From NCBI RefSeq assembly GCF_900101345.1, contig NZ_FMUX01000008.1:191554-255553 (forward strand): a DNA stretch of 64,000 nt. The letters run 5' to 3'. Positions 32,631 through 42,024 of this stretch are shown here, one piece after another. Position numbers and translations under genes: made by a program. How positions within the stretch are numbered: position 1 is the first letter of the stretch; the number at the start of each line of letters is the position of its first letter. This stretch comes from Desulfoluna spongiiphila. Its GTDB lineage: Bacteria; Desulfobacterota; Desulfobacteria; Desulfobacterales; Desulfolunaceae. Under the pieces are notes generated by a model. It saw nothing but the letters and a program-made list of their open reading frames with translations. It was not told the DNA's origin and ran no database searches.

Positions 32631-33845
32631 ATGAAACGCCCCTTCCCCATCCTCATGGGACTTCTCTGCCTCCTCCTGCCGGGAATCGCCGGTGGGGAGG
32701 CCCTTCCGGCGGCCCTGGCCGCCGCCCTTCACCCCTCGGATGTCCTCCTGGTCACCGAAGAGCCACACCGGGTTGTCTATTCTCAACACCCCGACACCCT
32801 GTCCGTGCCCGCTTCCACCCTGAAGATCGCCACGGCCCTGCTGGCCTTTGAGACCCTGGGGGAGGCTTACCGGTTCCCGACGGATGCGGCTCTCACCGAG
32901 GACCGCATCCTCTACCTGAAAGGATACGGAGACCCCCTGCTCACCTCCGAAGTCATCGAGAAATATGCCGGTGTGGTGGCAAAAGAGCTGGGTGCATCGG
33001 GCATTGATTCGATCAGCGGCATCCGCGTGGATGACACCTACTTTGACCGCATCACCATCCCCGGGGTGATTTCCCGATCCCACCAGCCCTATGATGCCCC
33101 CAACGGGGCCCTGTGCGCCAATTTCAACACCGTCAACTACCGCCGGGCGAAAAACGGCGGGCTTATCAGCGCCGAGCCCCAGACCCCCCTGCTCCCCTTT
33201 GTGGCCAAGCGAATCCCCCCGAACGCACCGGGCGGACGCATCCGCCTCTCCCCTGCGGAAAGCCGACTCTACGCAGGTCACCTCTTCGGCTGGTTCCTGC
33301 AAAAACGCGGCATCAAAGTCACTGGCACCGTGGCGCCGCTCCCCGTACCCAAGGGCCCCTTTCTCTACACCCGGCGACTCCTCTCCCCCTGGACCCTGGC
33401 GGAAGCCGTTAACAAACTCATGGCCTTTTCCAACAACTTCATGGCCAACCAGATATTCCTGGCCTCCGGGGCCCACGCCGAAGGAACCCCTGCCACCCTT
33501 GAAAAAGGGCGCAGCGCTTTCTGTCATGTCATGACCCGCCTGATCACGCACTGCCCCGCCGTGGTGGAAGGCTCCGGCATATCCAGGCAGAACCAGCTAA
33601 CGGCCCGCACCATGGATGCCCTTCTGGAGCAGTTTGCCCCGTATGCCCCCCTGCTCCACACAGAGGGCGGGGTCCGGTACAAGACCGGAACCCTCAACGG
33701 CGTCTCCACCCGGGCGGGGTACATCACCGCACCAACCGGCCGGGCATACCGGTTTGTCATCTTTACCCACCGGGCAAAGGGGAACGCCGGCCAGGTGCTG
33801 GATGCCCTGAAAGCCGACCTTTCCGCCCCGGTCACATCCAACTGA
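32631..33845 (+). CDS. dacB: D-alanyl-D-alanine carboxypeptidase/endopeptidase, PBP4 type (S13)
   Basis: A periplasmic peptidoglycan-trimming serine enzyme. A signal peptide (residues 1-22, MKRPFPILMGLLCLLLPGIA, cleaved near GGEA) is clear. The three penicillin-binding motifs are present: SxxK as S62-T-L-K65 (PASTLKIAT), SxN as SNN in AFSNNFMANQ, and KTG in RYKTGTLNGVST. At 404 residues it is shorter than E. coli PBP4, and the large inserted domain is reduced. It lies ten bases after dtd, probably cotranscribed, and is followed by a strong terminator. Confidence 0.9.
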   Translation: MKRPFPILMGLLCLLLPGIAGGEALPAALAAALHPSDVLLVTEEPHRVVYSQHPDTLSVPASTLKIATALLAFETLGEAYRFPTDAALTEDRILYLKGYGDPLLTSEVIEKYAGVVAKELGASGIDSISGIRVDDTYFDRITIPGVISRSHQPYDAPNGALCANFNTVNYRRAKNGGLISAEPQTPLLPFVAKRIPPNAPGGRIRLSPAESRLYAGHLFGWFLQKRGIKVTGTVAPLPVPKGPFLYTRRLLSPWTLAEAVNKLMAFSNNFMANQIFLASGAHAEGTPATLEKGRSAFCHVMTRLITHCPAVVEGSGISRQNQLTARTMDALLEQFAPYAPLLHTEGGVRYKTGTLNGVSTRAGYITAPTGRAYRFVIFTHRAKGNAGQVLDALKADLSAPVTSN

Positions 33846-33869
33846 AAAAACCGGAAACACACAAAAAAA

Positions 33870-33900
33870 GGGCCCGCCGACGCGATGCGTCAACGGGCCC
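33870..33900. terminator. bidirectional rho-independent terminator
   Basis: Outer stem GGGCCCG/CGGGCCC, inner GACGC/GCGTC, with a T-run on the right and an A-run on the left. It ends dacB and the converging folE2. Confidence 0.88.
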
Positions 33901-33940
33901 AATTTTTTTTCGCAAAGGAACCACCCCTTATTAAGGAGTC

Positions 33941-34741
33941 TCACGATCCGGCGACAATGCCCTCTTTGCTGCTGGCGATGTACGCGTAGGCGCTGTGATT
34001 GTGAATGGATTCAAAATTCTCGGCGCTCAGCTGGAACCAGGTGATGTTGTCGTCCCGGTTCAGGGCCGTGGCGATATCCCTTACGATATCTTCAACAAAC
34101 TTCGGGTTGTTGTAGGCCTGCTCCGTCACGAACTTCTCATCCACGCGCTTGAGCACCGAATAGATCTCGCACGACGCCGCCTGCTCCACCAGCTCGATCA
34201 TGTCCTCGATCCAGTTAAACTTACGGAATCGCGTGGCCAGTCTCACCTCTCCGCGCTGGTTGTGGGCGCCATGGGTGCTGATCTCCTTGGAACAGGGGCA
34301 CAGGGAAGTGATGGGGACCACCACCTCGGAGATCAGGTCGATCTCGTCGTGCTCATTGCTCGTCCCGAGAAACCGGCACGAATAGTCCACCAGCCCGGGG
34401 GAACCGCTTTCCGGCGCTTTTTTCTCAATAAAATAGGGAAACGTAATATCCACATGGGAGGATTTCGCGCCCAGGATTTTTTTCATTTCGTCTAGTATAT
34501 GAGAAAGGGTTGTCAGCGAAAGTTCCAGGTCGTTTCGAAAGGAGTGCAGCAGCTCGACGAAACGACTCATATGGGTGCCCTTGGAGTGATGGGGCAGGTC
34601 CACATACATATTGATGGAGGCCACCGTATGCTGGGTTCCGTTGGACCTGTCGAGGACACGCACCGGGTATTTTAAATTTTTAATGCCGACCTGATCGATG
34701 GGAATATTCCGATAATCAGGCTGTTTCTGCATATCAATCAT
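33941..34741 (-). CDS. folE2: GTP cyclohydrolase FolE2 (type IB)
   Basis: Makes 7,8-dihydroneopterin triphosphate from GTP for tetrahydrofolate, and in some bacteria queuosine precursors. The 266-residue protein carries the type IB metal/catalytic motif SLCPCSKEIS and the downstream THGAHNQRG, plus VDLPHHSKGTHMSRF near the N-terminus. The type IB enzyme can use metals other than zinc and often stands in for FolE when zinc is limiting. The ATG was chosen over an upstream TTG. It lies about 60 bases after ttcA in the same direction, and no zinc-regulator site was recognised. Confidence 0.95.
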   Translation of the reverse strand: MIDMQKQPDYRNIPIDQVGIKNLKYPVRVLDRSNGTQHTVASINMYVDLPHHSKGTHMSRFVELLHSFRNDLELSLTTLSHILDEMKKILGAKSSHVDITFPYFIEKKAPESGSPGLVDYSCRFLGTSNEHDEIDLISEVVVPITSLCPCSKEISTHGAHNQRGEVRLATRFRKFNWIEDMIELVEQAASCEIYSVLKRVDEKFVTEQAYNNPKFVEDIVRDIATALNRDDNITWFQLSAENFESIHNHSAYAYIASSKEGIVAGS

Positions 34742-34801
34742 GTTGTCTGTTCCGTCCCCTGTCAAAGTGAGTTGTAGAACAACAAAAGCAAAGAAACGAC
34801 G

Positions 34802-35533
34802 CTATGTCAACAAGTAGTCCAAACGGACCTGGCTCAGGGATCGGAAGAGGTTCCCTTTGACGTGGGGGTTCGCCTTGGAAAGAGACTCCAAAAGATCTTT
34901 GATTTCGCGACGTTTCGACACCGCCGCCGAAGGGCACGGATTGGAATAAACGGGAAGCCCCTGCTCCGATGCAAACCGAACAATATCGGATTCCTCTGCA
35001 AGGTAAAGAGGCCGGATTACCGTTACTTCACCGCCGAACATCGATTGATTCGGCATCATCGTGCTGATCTGTCCCGAGTAAAACATGTTGATGAGCAGGG
35101 TTTCAATGACATCATCCTTGTTATGACCCAGGGCCAGGGTGCGACACCCCAGCTCGGAGGTCAACTCAAACAACCGTTTTCGCCGCAACCGCGAACAGAT
35201 AAAACAGGGGTTCGCGGACTGCGTATCCTTGTGGGCTTCCGGCCCGTGATTCGTGTGCTCACAGGTCAGGGTCAATCCCAGGTCCCGGCAGTGGGCGGCC
35301 AGCTCATCGGCAAAGCCACCGTCAAAACCGGGATCGATGTACACCGGGTGAATGGAGTAGGTCACCGGAACCCTGCGGAGCCGTTCCACAAGAAAGGTCA
35401 AAAGGGTCAGGCTGTCCTTCCCGCCCGAAAGCCCCAGAGCAATCCGGTCGCCGTCTTCAATCATGTCGTATTGGTGGATGGCTTTACCCATGGCACGATT
35501 GATGCGCTGGTATATTCGCGTTTCTCGTATCAC
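34802..35533 (-). CDS. ttcA: TtcA-family tRNA 2-thiolation ATPase
   Basis: A 243-residue PP-loop ATPase: SGGKDSLTLL gives the nucleotide-binding loop, with the cysteine pair CFICSRLRRKRLFEL and LGHNKDDVIETLL further on. This arrangement is the TtcA/TtuA type, in which cysteines hold an Fe-S cluster for 2-thiolation of tRNA C32 (TtcA) or related positions. The protein is shorter than E. coli TtcA (311 residues), so substrate specificity is uncertain. It sits between rpoZ and folE2 in a minus-strand run. Confidence 0.85.
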   Translation of the reverse strand: MIRETRIYQRINRAMGKAIHQYDMIEDGDRIALGLSGGKDSLTLLTFLVERLRRVPVTYSIHPVYIDPGFDGGFADELAAHCRDLGLTLTCEHTNHGPEAHKDTQSANPCFICSRLRRKRLFELTSELGCRTLALGHNKDDVIETLLINMFYSGQISTMMPNQSMFGGEVTVIRPLYLAEESDIVRFASEQGLPVYSNPCPSAAVSKRREIKDLLESLSKANPHVKGNLFRSLSQVRLDYLLT

Positions 35534-35688
35534 ACTGTTCCTGGAAATCTATGGAATGGTTGGGTGGGACCCTGCAGAAGCGAAGGGGGAGAGGATCATC
35601 CAGGACGACAGCCACCCCTTCAGGCCGCACCGAATGCGGCCCGAAGTTGAAGGTGGCCTGTCACAGGCTGACCTGATCGAAAGCGGGG

Positions 35689-35889
35689 CTACTTCTCGTC
35701 TTCCGGTTTCAGGAAGACCTTGCCTGAGGCAATCTCTCTAAGGGCGGTGACAACATCTTCGTTGTTGGCGGACTGAACGACAAATTCAGCTCCGTCACGA
35801 ATCTGGCGGACGCGCTTGGAAGCCATATGCACAAGCATAAAGCGATTGGGTACCTTTTCAAGGCAATCTTCAACGGTTACTCTGGCCAA
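35689..35889 (-). CDS. rpoZ: DNA-directed RNA polymerase omega subunit
   Basis: A 66-residue protein starting [20 protein letters not shown], with the conserved ASKRVRQI and [17 protein letters not shown]. Omega aids assembly of RNA polymerase and takes part in ppGpp binding. The length is normal for the group. The next gene on this strand, ttcA, starts 155 bases further on. Confidence 0.95.
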   Translation of the reverse strand: MARVTVEDCLEKVPNRFMLVHMASKRVRQIRDGAEFVVQSANNEDVVTALREIASGKVFLKPEDEK

Positions 35890-36057
35890 GGTCGTTCTCC
35901 TTGTATTCGAAAAATAACGTGATTTTTATACCGGTATCGAACGCGGGGTCCCGCGCCCGTACAGGGGGTCGACGTGTAAAACCAGGGACAGCGAGCCACA
36001 TCACCGATGAAGCCCGGCCCCATGCCGATTAATTACTATATACGAGCCGAAGGGAGA

Positions 36058-36525
36058 TTACAAGATCTCAACGAGTTCGTAAAGGCGCTGACCGCCCGGA
36101 GCCTGAACGGTCACCTCGTTTCCGGGAGCCTTGCCGAGGATGGCCTGCCCCAGGGGAGAGGAAACAGACACCCTGCCCTCGGAGATGTCGGACTCTTCCT
36201 GACCCACCAGCTGATAGGTCACTTCCTCTCCGGTGTCAACATTTTCAAGGACAAATCGACTGGCGAAGACCACCTTGTCCGAGGGAAGGGTGGAGGGATC
36301 GATCACATCGGCATTGGCCACCTTGTACTCCAGGTCCATGATGCGCCCTTCGATAAAGGACTGACGGTCCTTGGCCGCATCATATTCGGCATTCTCCGAC
36401 AGGTCGCCATGGCTTCGAGCGACCTCGATGGCCTCAATGGTCTTGGGCCGGTCCACCGTTTTCAACTGGTGGAGTTCCTCTTTTAACTTCTCGTAGCCTT
36501 CCTTTGTAATGGGAATGGTCTTCAA
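36058..36525 (-). CDS. greA: transcription elongation factor GreA
   Basis: A 155-residue factor that rescues backtracked RNA polymerase by stimulating transcript cleavage. The N-terminal coiled coil (EGYEKLKEELHQLKTVDRP) has the acidic tip with the GDLSENAEYDAAK motif, and the C-terminal FKBP-like domain includes SPLGQAILG. It lies just upstream of rpoZ on the same strand. Confidence 0.96.
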   Translation of the reverse strand: MKTIPITKEGYEKLKEELHQLKTVDRPKTIEAIEVARSHGDLSENAEYDAAKDRQSFIEGRIMDLEYKVANADVIDPSTLPSDKVVFASRFVLENVDTGEEVTYQLVGQEESDISEGRVSVSSPLGQAILGKAPGNEVTVQAPGGQRLYELVEIL

Positions 36526-36674
36526 AATATAGCTCCTGGTGTTTCTGTGGGGTTACAGGCAGTGACCCGAACCCGTTTCAGTGTCCTTTAAAAACAAAAA
36601 CCTCTTTCGGATTCGGGCATCCAGCGTCTGAATACCCTGCAGCGAAAGGGGCTTTGTCTGTTTATCTTTTGATG

Positions 36675-36702
36675 AAGGCTCAATCATACATGAAGGAGCC
36701 TT
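36675..36702 (-). terminator. possible terminator between pssA and greA
   Basis: An AAGGCTC/GAGCCTT stem lies just after the pssA stop on the minus strand. There is no clear T-run, so this is tentative. Confidence 0.35.
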
Positions 36703-36726
36703 GTTCTTACACAAAAAAAACGATGA

Positions 36727-37476
36727 TTACGATTTAAGCGCACTCTCCGCGTGCTTTGCCCGCCGTGCAAGTACAATGGTAAGGATGGGGCCGGAGACCA
36801 CGTAGCAGAGCGAAATGGCAAAAAGCGCCAGGTGCGGTTTCTGTGCAATGAAGATAAAAACAAGAATGGCCGAGACCAGCATGTTGAACTTCATTTTCTT
36901 GAAAAGCTCAGCCTTTTTGAAGCTCTCGTACTTCACAGAGCTGACCATCAGAAAGGAAAGGGCATACATGCCGAGCAGAAAAACCAGGGGAAATTCCGAG
37001 GCCGGCACATCAAATTTCGTGCAGAACATCACCGCCGTGGCGTTCATGCCCGCGGCAGCCGGAATGGGCAGACCCAGAAAATGGTTGCTGGGCGTCGCCT
37101 CGGCCATGGTGTTGAACCGGGCAAGCCGCAGGGCCCCGCATATGGTAAAGAGAAAAGCCGCCAGCCAGCCGATGCGACCCATGGGCTTCAGAATCCAGAG
37201 ATACATCAGCAGCGAGGGCGCCAGGCCGAAGGAGACGAGGTCCGCCAGGGAATCGAACTCAATGCCGAATTGGCTGGTGGTGTTGGTGGCGCGGGCGATC
37301 TTGCCGTCCAGGGAGTCGAAAACCACAGCAATAAGAATCGCAATGGCCGCGAACTCGAAGCGTCCCTCCAGGGCGGAGACAATGCAGAGGAACCCGAAAA
37401 ACAGGTTCATGGATGTAAAGGCGTTGGGCAGCAGGTAAATGCCTTTTTTCAGTCGTTCTTTCCGTGCATCTTTCAT
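36727..37476 (-). CDS. pssA: CDP-diacylglycerol--serine O-phosphatidyltransferase
   Basis: Makes phosphatidylserine from CDP-DAG and serine at the membrane. The CDP-alcohol phosphotransferase signature is complete: DG-x2-AR-x8-G-x3-D-x3-D, seen as DGKIAR then GIEFDSLAD. About six to seven hydrophobic segments span the 249-residue protein. It overlaps the psd stop (ATGA), so the two steps to phosphatidylethanolamine form one unit. Confidence 0.95.
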   Translation of the reverse strand: MKDARKERLKKGIYLLPNAFTSMNLFFGFLCIVSALEGRFEFAAIAILIAVVFDSLDGKIARATNTTSQFGIEFDSLADLVSFGLAPSLLMYLWILKPMGRIGWLAAFLFTICGALRLARFNTMAEATPSNHFLGLPIPAAAGMNATAVMFCTKFDVPASEFPLVFLLGMYALSFLMVSSVKYESFKKAELFKKMKFNMLVSAILVFIFIAQKPHLALFAISLCYVVSGPILTIVLARRAKHAESALKS

Positions 37477-38144
37477 GAGAGTACCCCCATAACCGTTGTG
37501 CCGGCCTGAACTTTATCGCCGATGGCTACACGGCAGGCAAAGTCGGTGGGCAAATAAAGATCAAGGCGTGAGCCGAAGCAGATCATGCCGTAGCGTCGAC
37601 CTCGCGTCACGCGGTCCCCTTCGCTTACGCCGCACACAATACGACGTGCCACGAGCCCTGCAATCTGGACCGTGGCAAAGGTTACCCCTTGCTCTGTTTC
37701 AATGACCATGGCATTGCGCTCGTTGTGCTCGGAGGCCTTGTCAAGGCTGGCATTGAAAAATTTCCCGGGATGGTAATGAATGGCCTTGATGGTGCCGTCA
37801 AAGGGAACCCTGTTGACATGCACGTTGAACACATTCATGAAGATGCTGATCTTGAAGCATTTCCCTTCAACGTAAGGATTCTCATCCACCACCTCGGCAA
37901 AAATAACCTTGCCGTCCGCAGGGGACGAGAGAAACCCCTCACCCACTTCCACGGCCCGGTCCGGATCCCTGAAAAAGTAGCAGACGAACAGGGTGATGAA
38001 AAAAGAGATCAGGGCGAGTGTGTGGAAATGAATCCCTGCAAGAAAAAGGGTGGATACACAGGCCACCACTATAAAGGGTATGCCGGGTTTTGCTACTTGA
38101 AATGCTTTCAGACTCGGTGTCTCAGGCCAGGTAAAACGATTCAT
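37473..38144 (-). CDS. psd: phosphatidylserine decarboxylase proenzyme (short, type II)
   Basis: Converts phosphatidylserine to phosphatidylethanolamine. The 223-residue protein has N-terminal transmembrane helices and the self-cleavage site FGSRLD, where the Ser becomes the pyruvoyl group. SSPADGKVIFAEVV is the usual active-site block. The start MNRFTWPETPSLKAFQVAK was chosen; the longer frame has no support. It overlaps pssA by four bases. Confidence 0.94.
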   Translation of the reverse strand: MNRFTWPETPSLKAFQVAKPGIPFIVVACVSTLFLAGIHFHTLALISFFITLFVCYFFRDPDRAVEVGEGFLSSPADGKVIFAEVVDENPYVEGKCFKISIFMNVFNVHVNRVPFDGTIKAIHYHPGKFFNASLDKASEHNERNAMVIETEQGVTFATVQIAGLVARRIVCGVSEGDRVTRGRRYGMICFGSRLDLYLPTDFACRVAIGDKVQAGTTVMGVLS

Positions 38145-38461
38145 TCGCGGTTCCAGTATCAATATGGTTGAAACGTCTCCATCGACCGCCGCATCAGGGT
38201 GCCGACGTGCATCCAACGGAGGTCGACGCAAGACAGGATGTCATCTTTAATACACGCATTGGTTGGCGTGATCATCCTGATGAGATCGGTGATCTGCCAA
38301 AGGCAGGCGGCAAAGGCTTACAGCGGCCACCCGTTCCATGGTAACGAATGGAAATGAAAGGCTGTTTTTCCACGCCCAATGTGCAGCTTGCCGACGTTTC
38401 CGAACTCCTCAATCTATACTGAGGAGTATCAGATCACCCATGGCTTGTCAAACGAAAGCCC
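38145..38461. other. gap between psd and tsaB, nothing supported
   Basis: Contains a short hairpin (ACTCCTCA paired with TGAGGAGT at 38404-38427) downstream of tsaB without a T-run. No gene or clear promoter is seen. Confidence 0.35.
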
Positions 38462-39169
38462 CTAACCGTGCCCCTTTGAAGCATTTCGAAGCTCCAGGGC
38501 GATCTCGGCATCCGACTTTCTCAGGTAAAGGGGCTTCAAGGCTCCGGCGTCCATGCCCTCGCCCCGGCCAAAGGCTTCCTGCGCAAGGGCCGCCACCACA
38601 AAGGGGCGTATAGTATCATACTCCTCAGCAAAAAAAACCTTTTCTTTCAAAGCGTTCTGGAAAAACTCCCGATAGGTCACCGCACCGGTGCCGATACAGA
38701 GGACCTCTCCGGTAAGTCGCCCCGGAAGGTCCTCCGGCCTGACGGCTTCGGGGGGCGACACCTCCACCACCCCGCCTTTCCCGTCCGGCTTGTAGAGGGC
38801 GGCGTACACCTCCCCCTTGCGGGCATCGATCATGGACACAATGGTTTTTCCGGTCAACGCCGCCCCCCGGGCCAGGGCCTCAAGGGTGGAGATGCCAACA
38901 ACGGGCTTGCCAGCCACCTCGGCAAGGCCCTTGACCACACTCATGCCGATGCGCAGCCCGGTAAAACTCCCGGGCCCGACGGTGACGGAAAAGCCCTCCA
39001 GGTCCCCCAGGGAGAGCCCGGAACGGGACAGGGTCTCTTCCACCATGCCAAGGAGATGGCGGGAGTGGGTTTGCCGGCTGGTAAAAAGGCTCTCCGACAT
39101 GAGGCCCTCACCATCGGTGACGGCCACACCACACGACAGGGTGGAGGTATCCACGGCAAGGAGTCGCAT
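38462..39169 (-). CDS. tsaB: tRNA threonylcarbamoyladenosine biosynthesis protein TsaB
   Basis: A 235-residue ASKHA-fold partner of TsaD in making the universal t6A37 modification of ANN-decoding tRNAs. The diagnostic blocks are MRLLAVDTSTLSCGVAV, VTVGPGSFTGLRIGMSVVKG and VSMIDARKGEVYAALY. The start codon overlaps the stop of lon (TAATG), so it is coupled to lon. Confidence 0.94.
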   Translation of the reverse strand: MRLLAVDTSTLSCGVAVTDGEGLMSESLFTSRQTHSRHLLGMVEETLSRSGLSLGDLEGFSVTVGPGSFTGLRIGMSVVKGLAEVAGKPVVGISTLEALARGAALTGKTIVSMIDARKGEVYAALYKPDGKGGVVEVSPPEAVRPEDLPGRLTGEVLCIGTGAVTYREFFQNALKEKVFFAEEYDTIRPFVVAALAQEAFGRGEGMDAGALKPLYLRKSDAEIALELRNASKGHG

Positions 39170-41631
39170 TATGCTGTCTCCTTCTTGCGCTTTCCCTTGC
39201 CCTTGGCAGAGGACGCAGCCTCCGCTTTTTTGAGGCGGGCGACCTCCTCATCCAGGGTGTCGAAGCCCTCGATGGCAACCTTGAGGACATCATCCAGGTG
39301 CCTTACCGGCACAAAGGAGATCCGCTTCTTCACGCTGGCGGGAATCTCCGAGAGATCCTTGGCGTTTTTCTCTGGAAAAAGAACCGTCTTTATCCCGCCG
39401 CGCAAGGCCCCCAGGGCCTTCTCTTTCAGCCCTCCGATGGGGAGCACCCGCCCCCTCAGGGAGATCTCGCCGGTCATGGCCACATCGCTGCTCACAGGCC
39501 GGTCAACCACCGCAGAGAAAAGGGAGGTGGCAATGGCGATGCCCGCAGACGGGCCGTCTTTGGGTGTGGCCCCGTCCGGGACATGGATATGGATATCCAG
39601 GTCATCGAAACTGTCTTTGAATCCCAGCCCGGCAAGGGCATGGCGCGTGTAGCTCATGGCAGCCTTGACGGACTCCTGCATCACCTCGCCCAGCTGGCCG
39701 GTGACAATCAATTCCCCTTTGCCGGGGATGATGGAGGTCTCCACATAGAGCACCTCGCCGCCCACCTGGGTCCAGGCAAGGCCCGTGGAGAGTCCCACCT
39801 GGCTCTCTTCCTTGTCCAGCTCGGAGAGATACTTTGGGGGCCCCAGGTATTTTTCAAGGTTTGCGCGGCTGACCCGCTGTCCCCCTTTGGATCCCTCGGC
39901 GACCTTGCGGGCGATCTTTCGGCAGACCGAGCCCAGCTCGCGTTCCAGGTTTCGCACCCCGGCCTCCAGGGTAAAGTGCTGAATGATGTCGTCCAGGGCA
40001 CCGGCGCTCAGCTGAATGTGCCGTTTCTTCAGGCCGTTCTCCTTGACCTGCCGGGGCAACAGGTAATTTTCCGCGATGACGCGTTTCTCTTCGTGGCTGT
40101 AACCGGACAGGTAGATCACCTCCATGCGGTCCAGAAGGGCCGAAGGAATCGTATCCAGCTGGTTGGCCGTCAGGATGAACATCACCTTGGACAGATCGAA
40201 GGCGATGTTAAGATAATGATCGCTGAACTCGTTGTTCTGTTCGGGATCCAGGGCCTCCAGAAGGGCCGATGAGGGGTCGCCCTTGTAATCGGAGCCCAGC
40301 TTGTCCACCTCGTCCATCATAAAAACCGGGTTGTTGGAGCCGCACTGTTTCAGCCCCTGGATGATCCGGCCGGGGAGTGCCCCGATGTAGGTTCGCCTGT
40401 GCCCGCGGATCTCCGCTTCGTCCCGGATCCCCCCCAGGGAGATGCGAACGAATTCCCGTTTCATGGCCGCGGCAATGGCTTTACCCAGGGAGGTCTTGCC
40501 CACCCCGGGAGGCCCCACAAAGCAGAGGATGGAGCCCTTGACATTGGGGTTGAGCTTTCGAACGCTGAGAAACTCAAGGATGCGCTCCTTGACCTTCTCC
40601 AGCCCGTAGTGCTCTTCGTCCAGAACCTTGGCCGCCCGCTTGATGTTGAGATGGTCTTTGGTGCCGGCGCTCCACGGAAGCTCGACCATCCAGTCGAGAT
40701 AGGTCCGGATCACGGAGGCTTCCGACGAATCGGAGTGCATCTGTTCCAGGCGCTTGAGCTGCTTGAGGGCCTCTTTTTCAGCCGGGGCGGACATCTTGGC
40801 CTTGGCGATATTGTCCTTGTACTCGGTGAGCTCGGCAATCCTGTCGTCCTGCTCGCCCAGCTCGCGGTTGATGGCCCTCACCTGCTCTCGCAGGTAAAAA
40901 TCACGCTGGGTCTTGGAGATCTCATCCCGCACATCGGTCTGGATCTTGACCTGCACCGCCGAGAGCTCAACCTCACGACTGAGAAAACCGTACACTTTTC
41001 TCAGGCGATCCATGGGATCATGGCATTCAAGGACCTGCTGGGCCTCTTCCACCCGGAGCCGCAGGTTGGAAGCCACAAGGTCGGCCAGCTTGCCCGGGGC
41101 TTCAATGCCCTCAAGGACAGCCGACACCTCCGTGCTGAACTCGCCCTTGAGCGTGAGGATCTTTTCGCTCTGCTCGCGGACATTTCGCATGAGGGCCTCG
41201 GCGGTGAGATCCATCTCCGGAGACTCGGCCTCCTCGATCTGCTCAAAACGCACCTTGAAAAACGAGGAGTCATCCACGTATTCAACGACACGCCCCTTGG
41301 CCATGCCCTGGACCAGGGCCTTGATCTTGCCGTCCGGCAACTTCACCATCCGCAGCACCTTGCCCACGGTGCCCACGGTGAAAATCTCTTCGGTCTTCGG
41401 CTCCTCGTCTGCCGGGTCCTTCTGGGCCGCAAGAAAAATAAAGCGATCCCCTTCCAGGGCATGCTCCACGGCACGCACCGACCGGTCCCTGCCGATAAAA
41501 AGGGGCAGGAGCATGTCATTGAAGATCACCACATCCCGAACGGGCATCAGGGGAAGGATTTCAGGGATTTCATTATCGGGAACCTCCTCTTCGATGAGGT
41601 TGATCAGATCGTCTTTGTCGGTAACAGCCAT
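39169..41631 (-). CDS. lon: ATP-dependent protease Lon (type I)
   Basis: An 820-residue cytosolic AAA+ serine protease. It has the N-terminal substrate domain (LPLMPVRDVVIFNDMLLPLF), the AAA+ module with Walker A GPPGVGKTSLG and Walker B VFMMDEVDKLG, and the protease domain with Ser695 in DGPSAGIAI and Lys738 in PIGGLKEKAL. A lysine-rich tail (KGKGKRKKETA) ends the protein. The start MAVTDKDDLINLIEE is supported by AGGAG at good spacing; upstream in-frame codons are not. Just upstream, TCAAAAAATC occurs twice on the coding strand (about 41750-41780), which could be part of its control region. Confidence 0.96.
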   Translation of the reverse strand: MAVTDKDDLINLIEEEVPDNEIPEILPLMPVRDVVIFNDMLLPLFIGRDRSVRAVEHALEGDRFIFLAAQKDPADEEPKTEEIFTVGTVGKVLRMVKLPDGKIKALVQGMAKGRVVEYVDDSSFFKVRFEQIEEAESPEMDLTAEALMRNVREQSEKILTLKGEFSTEVSAVLEGIEAPGKLADLVASNLRLRVEEAQQVLECHDPMDRLRKVYGFLSREVELSAVQVKIQTDVRDEISKTQRDFYLREQVRAINRELGEQDDRIAELTEYKDNIAKAKMSAPAEKEALKQLKRLEQMHSDSSEASVIRTYLDWMVELPWSAGTKDHLNIKRAAKVLDEEHYGLEKVKERILEFLSVRKLNPNVKGSILCFVGPPGVGKTSLGKAIAAAMKREFVRISLGGIRDEAEIRGHRRTYIGALPGRIIQGLKQCGSNNPVFMMDEVDKLGSDYKGDPSSALLEALDPEQNNEFSDHYLNIAFDLSKVMFILTANQLDTIPSALLDRMEVIYLSGYSHEEKRVIAENYLLPRQVKENGLKKRHIQLSAGALDDIIQHFTLEAGVRNLERELGSVCRKIARKVAEGSKGGQRVSRANLEKYLGPPKYLSELDKEESQVGLSTGLAWTQVGGEVLYVETSIIPGKGELIVTGQLGEVMQESVKAAMSYTRHALAGLGFKDSFDDLDIHIHVPDGATPKDGPSAGIAIATSLFSAVVDRPVSSDVAMTGEISLRGRVLPIGGLKEKALGALRGGIKTVLFPEKNAKDLSEIPASVKKRISFVPVRHLDDVLKVAIEGFDTLDEEVARLKKAEAASSAKGKGKRKKETA

Positions 41632-41809
41632 TCCAACTCCTGCATATGATGTGATGGCCCCGCAGCCCGGAAAGGAGTTTCCGGCCCCCCGGCGGTAAAA
41701 AAGTACCCGGGGCGACTTAAAAAGCGCAGGCGAGATGTCGAAAATCTGACGATTTTTTGACGCCATCATGATTTTTTGAACGCAAACATCGTCCCCCGGG
41801 CAGCGCGCC
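41632..41809. other. divergent control region between lon and pilD
   Basis: On the minus strand TCAAAAAATC is repeated (near 41774 and 41757), and the second copy begins a small palindrome, AAAATC-GTCA-GATTTT. No good heat-shock or sigma70 promoter could be fixed. Confidence 0.3.
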
Positions 41810-42010
41810 GTGTTGCCACAACGCCCGAAACGGCCTCCATACAAGGTTTTTCCGGGGATTATTGAGAGCTACGGAGTAATTATAAGACACATTTCCCCAT
41901 TTACAATATCATTCTTGATTTTTTTGGCCGCGGCTTCTATTTTACCGGGGTGCAAGGCCGATTTTCCCGGCGGCCCTCCGGACCCGCCACCCACGACATC
42001 CACCCGATGA
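41810..42010 (+). CDS. possible small lipoprotein upstream of pilD
   Basis: A 66-codon frame whose middle reads SFLIFLAAASILPGCKADF, a hydrophobic stretch followed by a lipobox-like LPGC and a Pro-rich tail. It resembles the small outer-membrane lipoproteins that precede other genes in this group. The start is unclear (GTG far upstream or a TTG inside), with no good ribosome-binding site. Its stop overlaps an alternative pilD start as ATGA. It may well be chance. Confidence 0.25.
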   Translation: MLPQRPKRPPYKVFPGIIESYGVIIRHISPFTISFLIFLAAASILPGCKADFPGGPPDPPPTTSTR

Positions 42011-42024
42011 AGCAGGAAAAAACC

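Noticed and set aside
39298..41649. Long plus-strand frames opposite lon
   Set aside because: Shadows of the lon coding sequence. No start signal, no recognisable domain.
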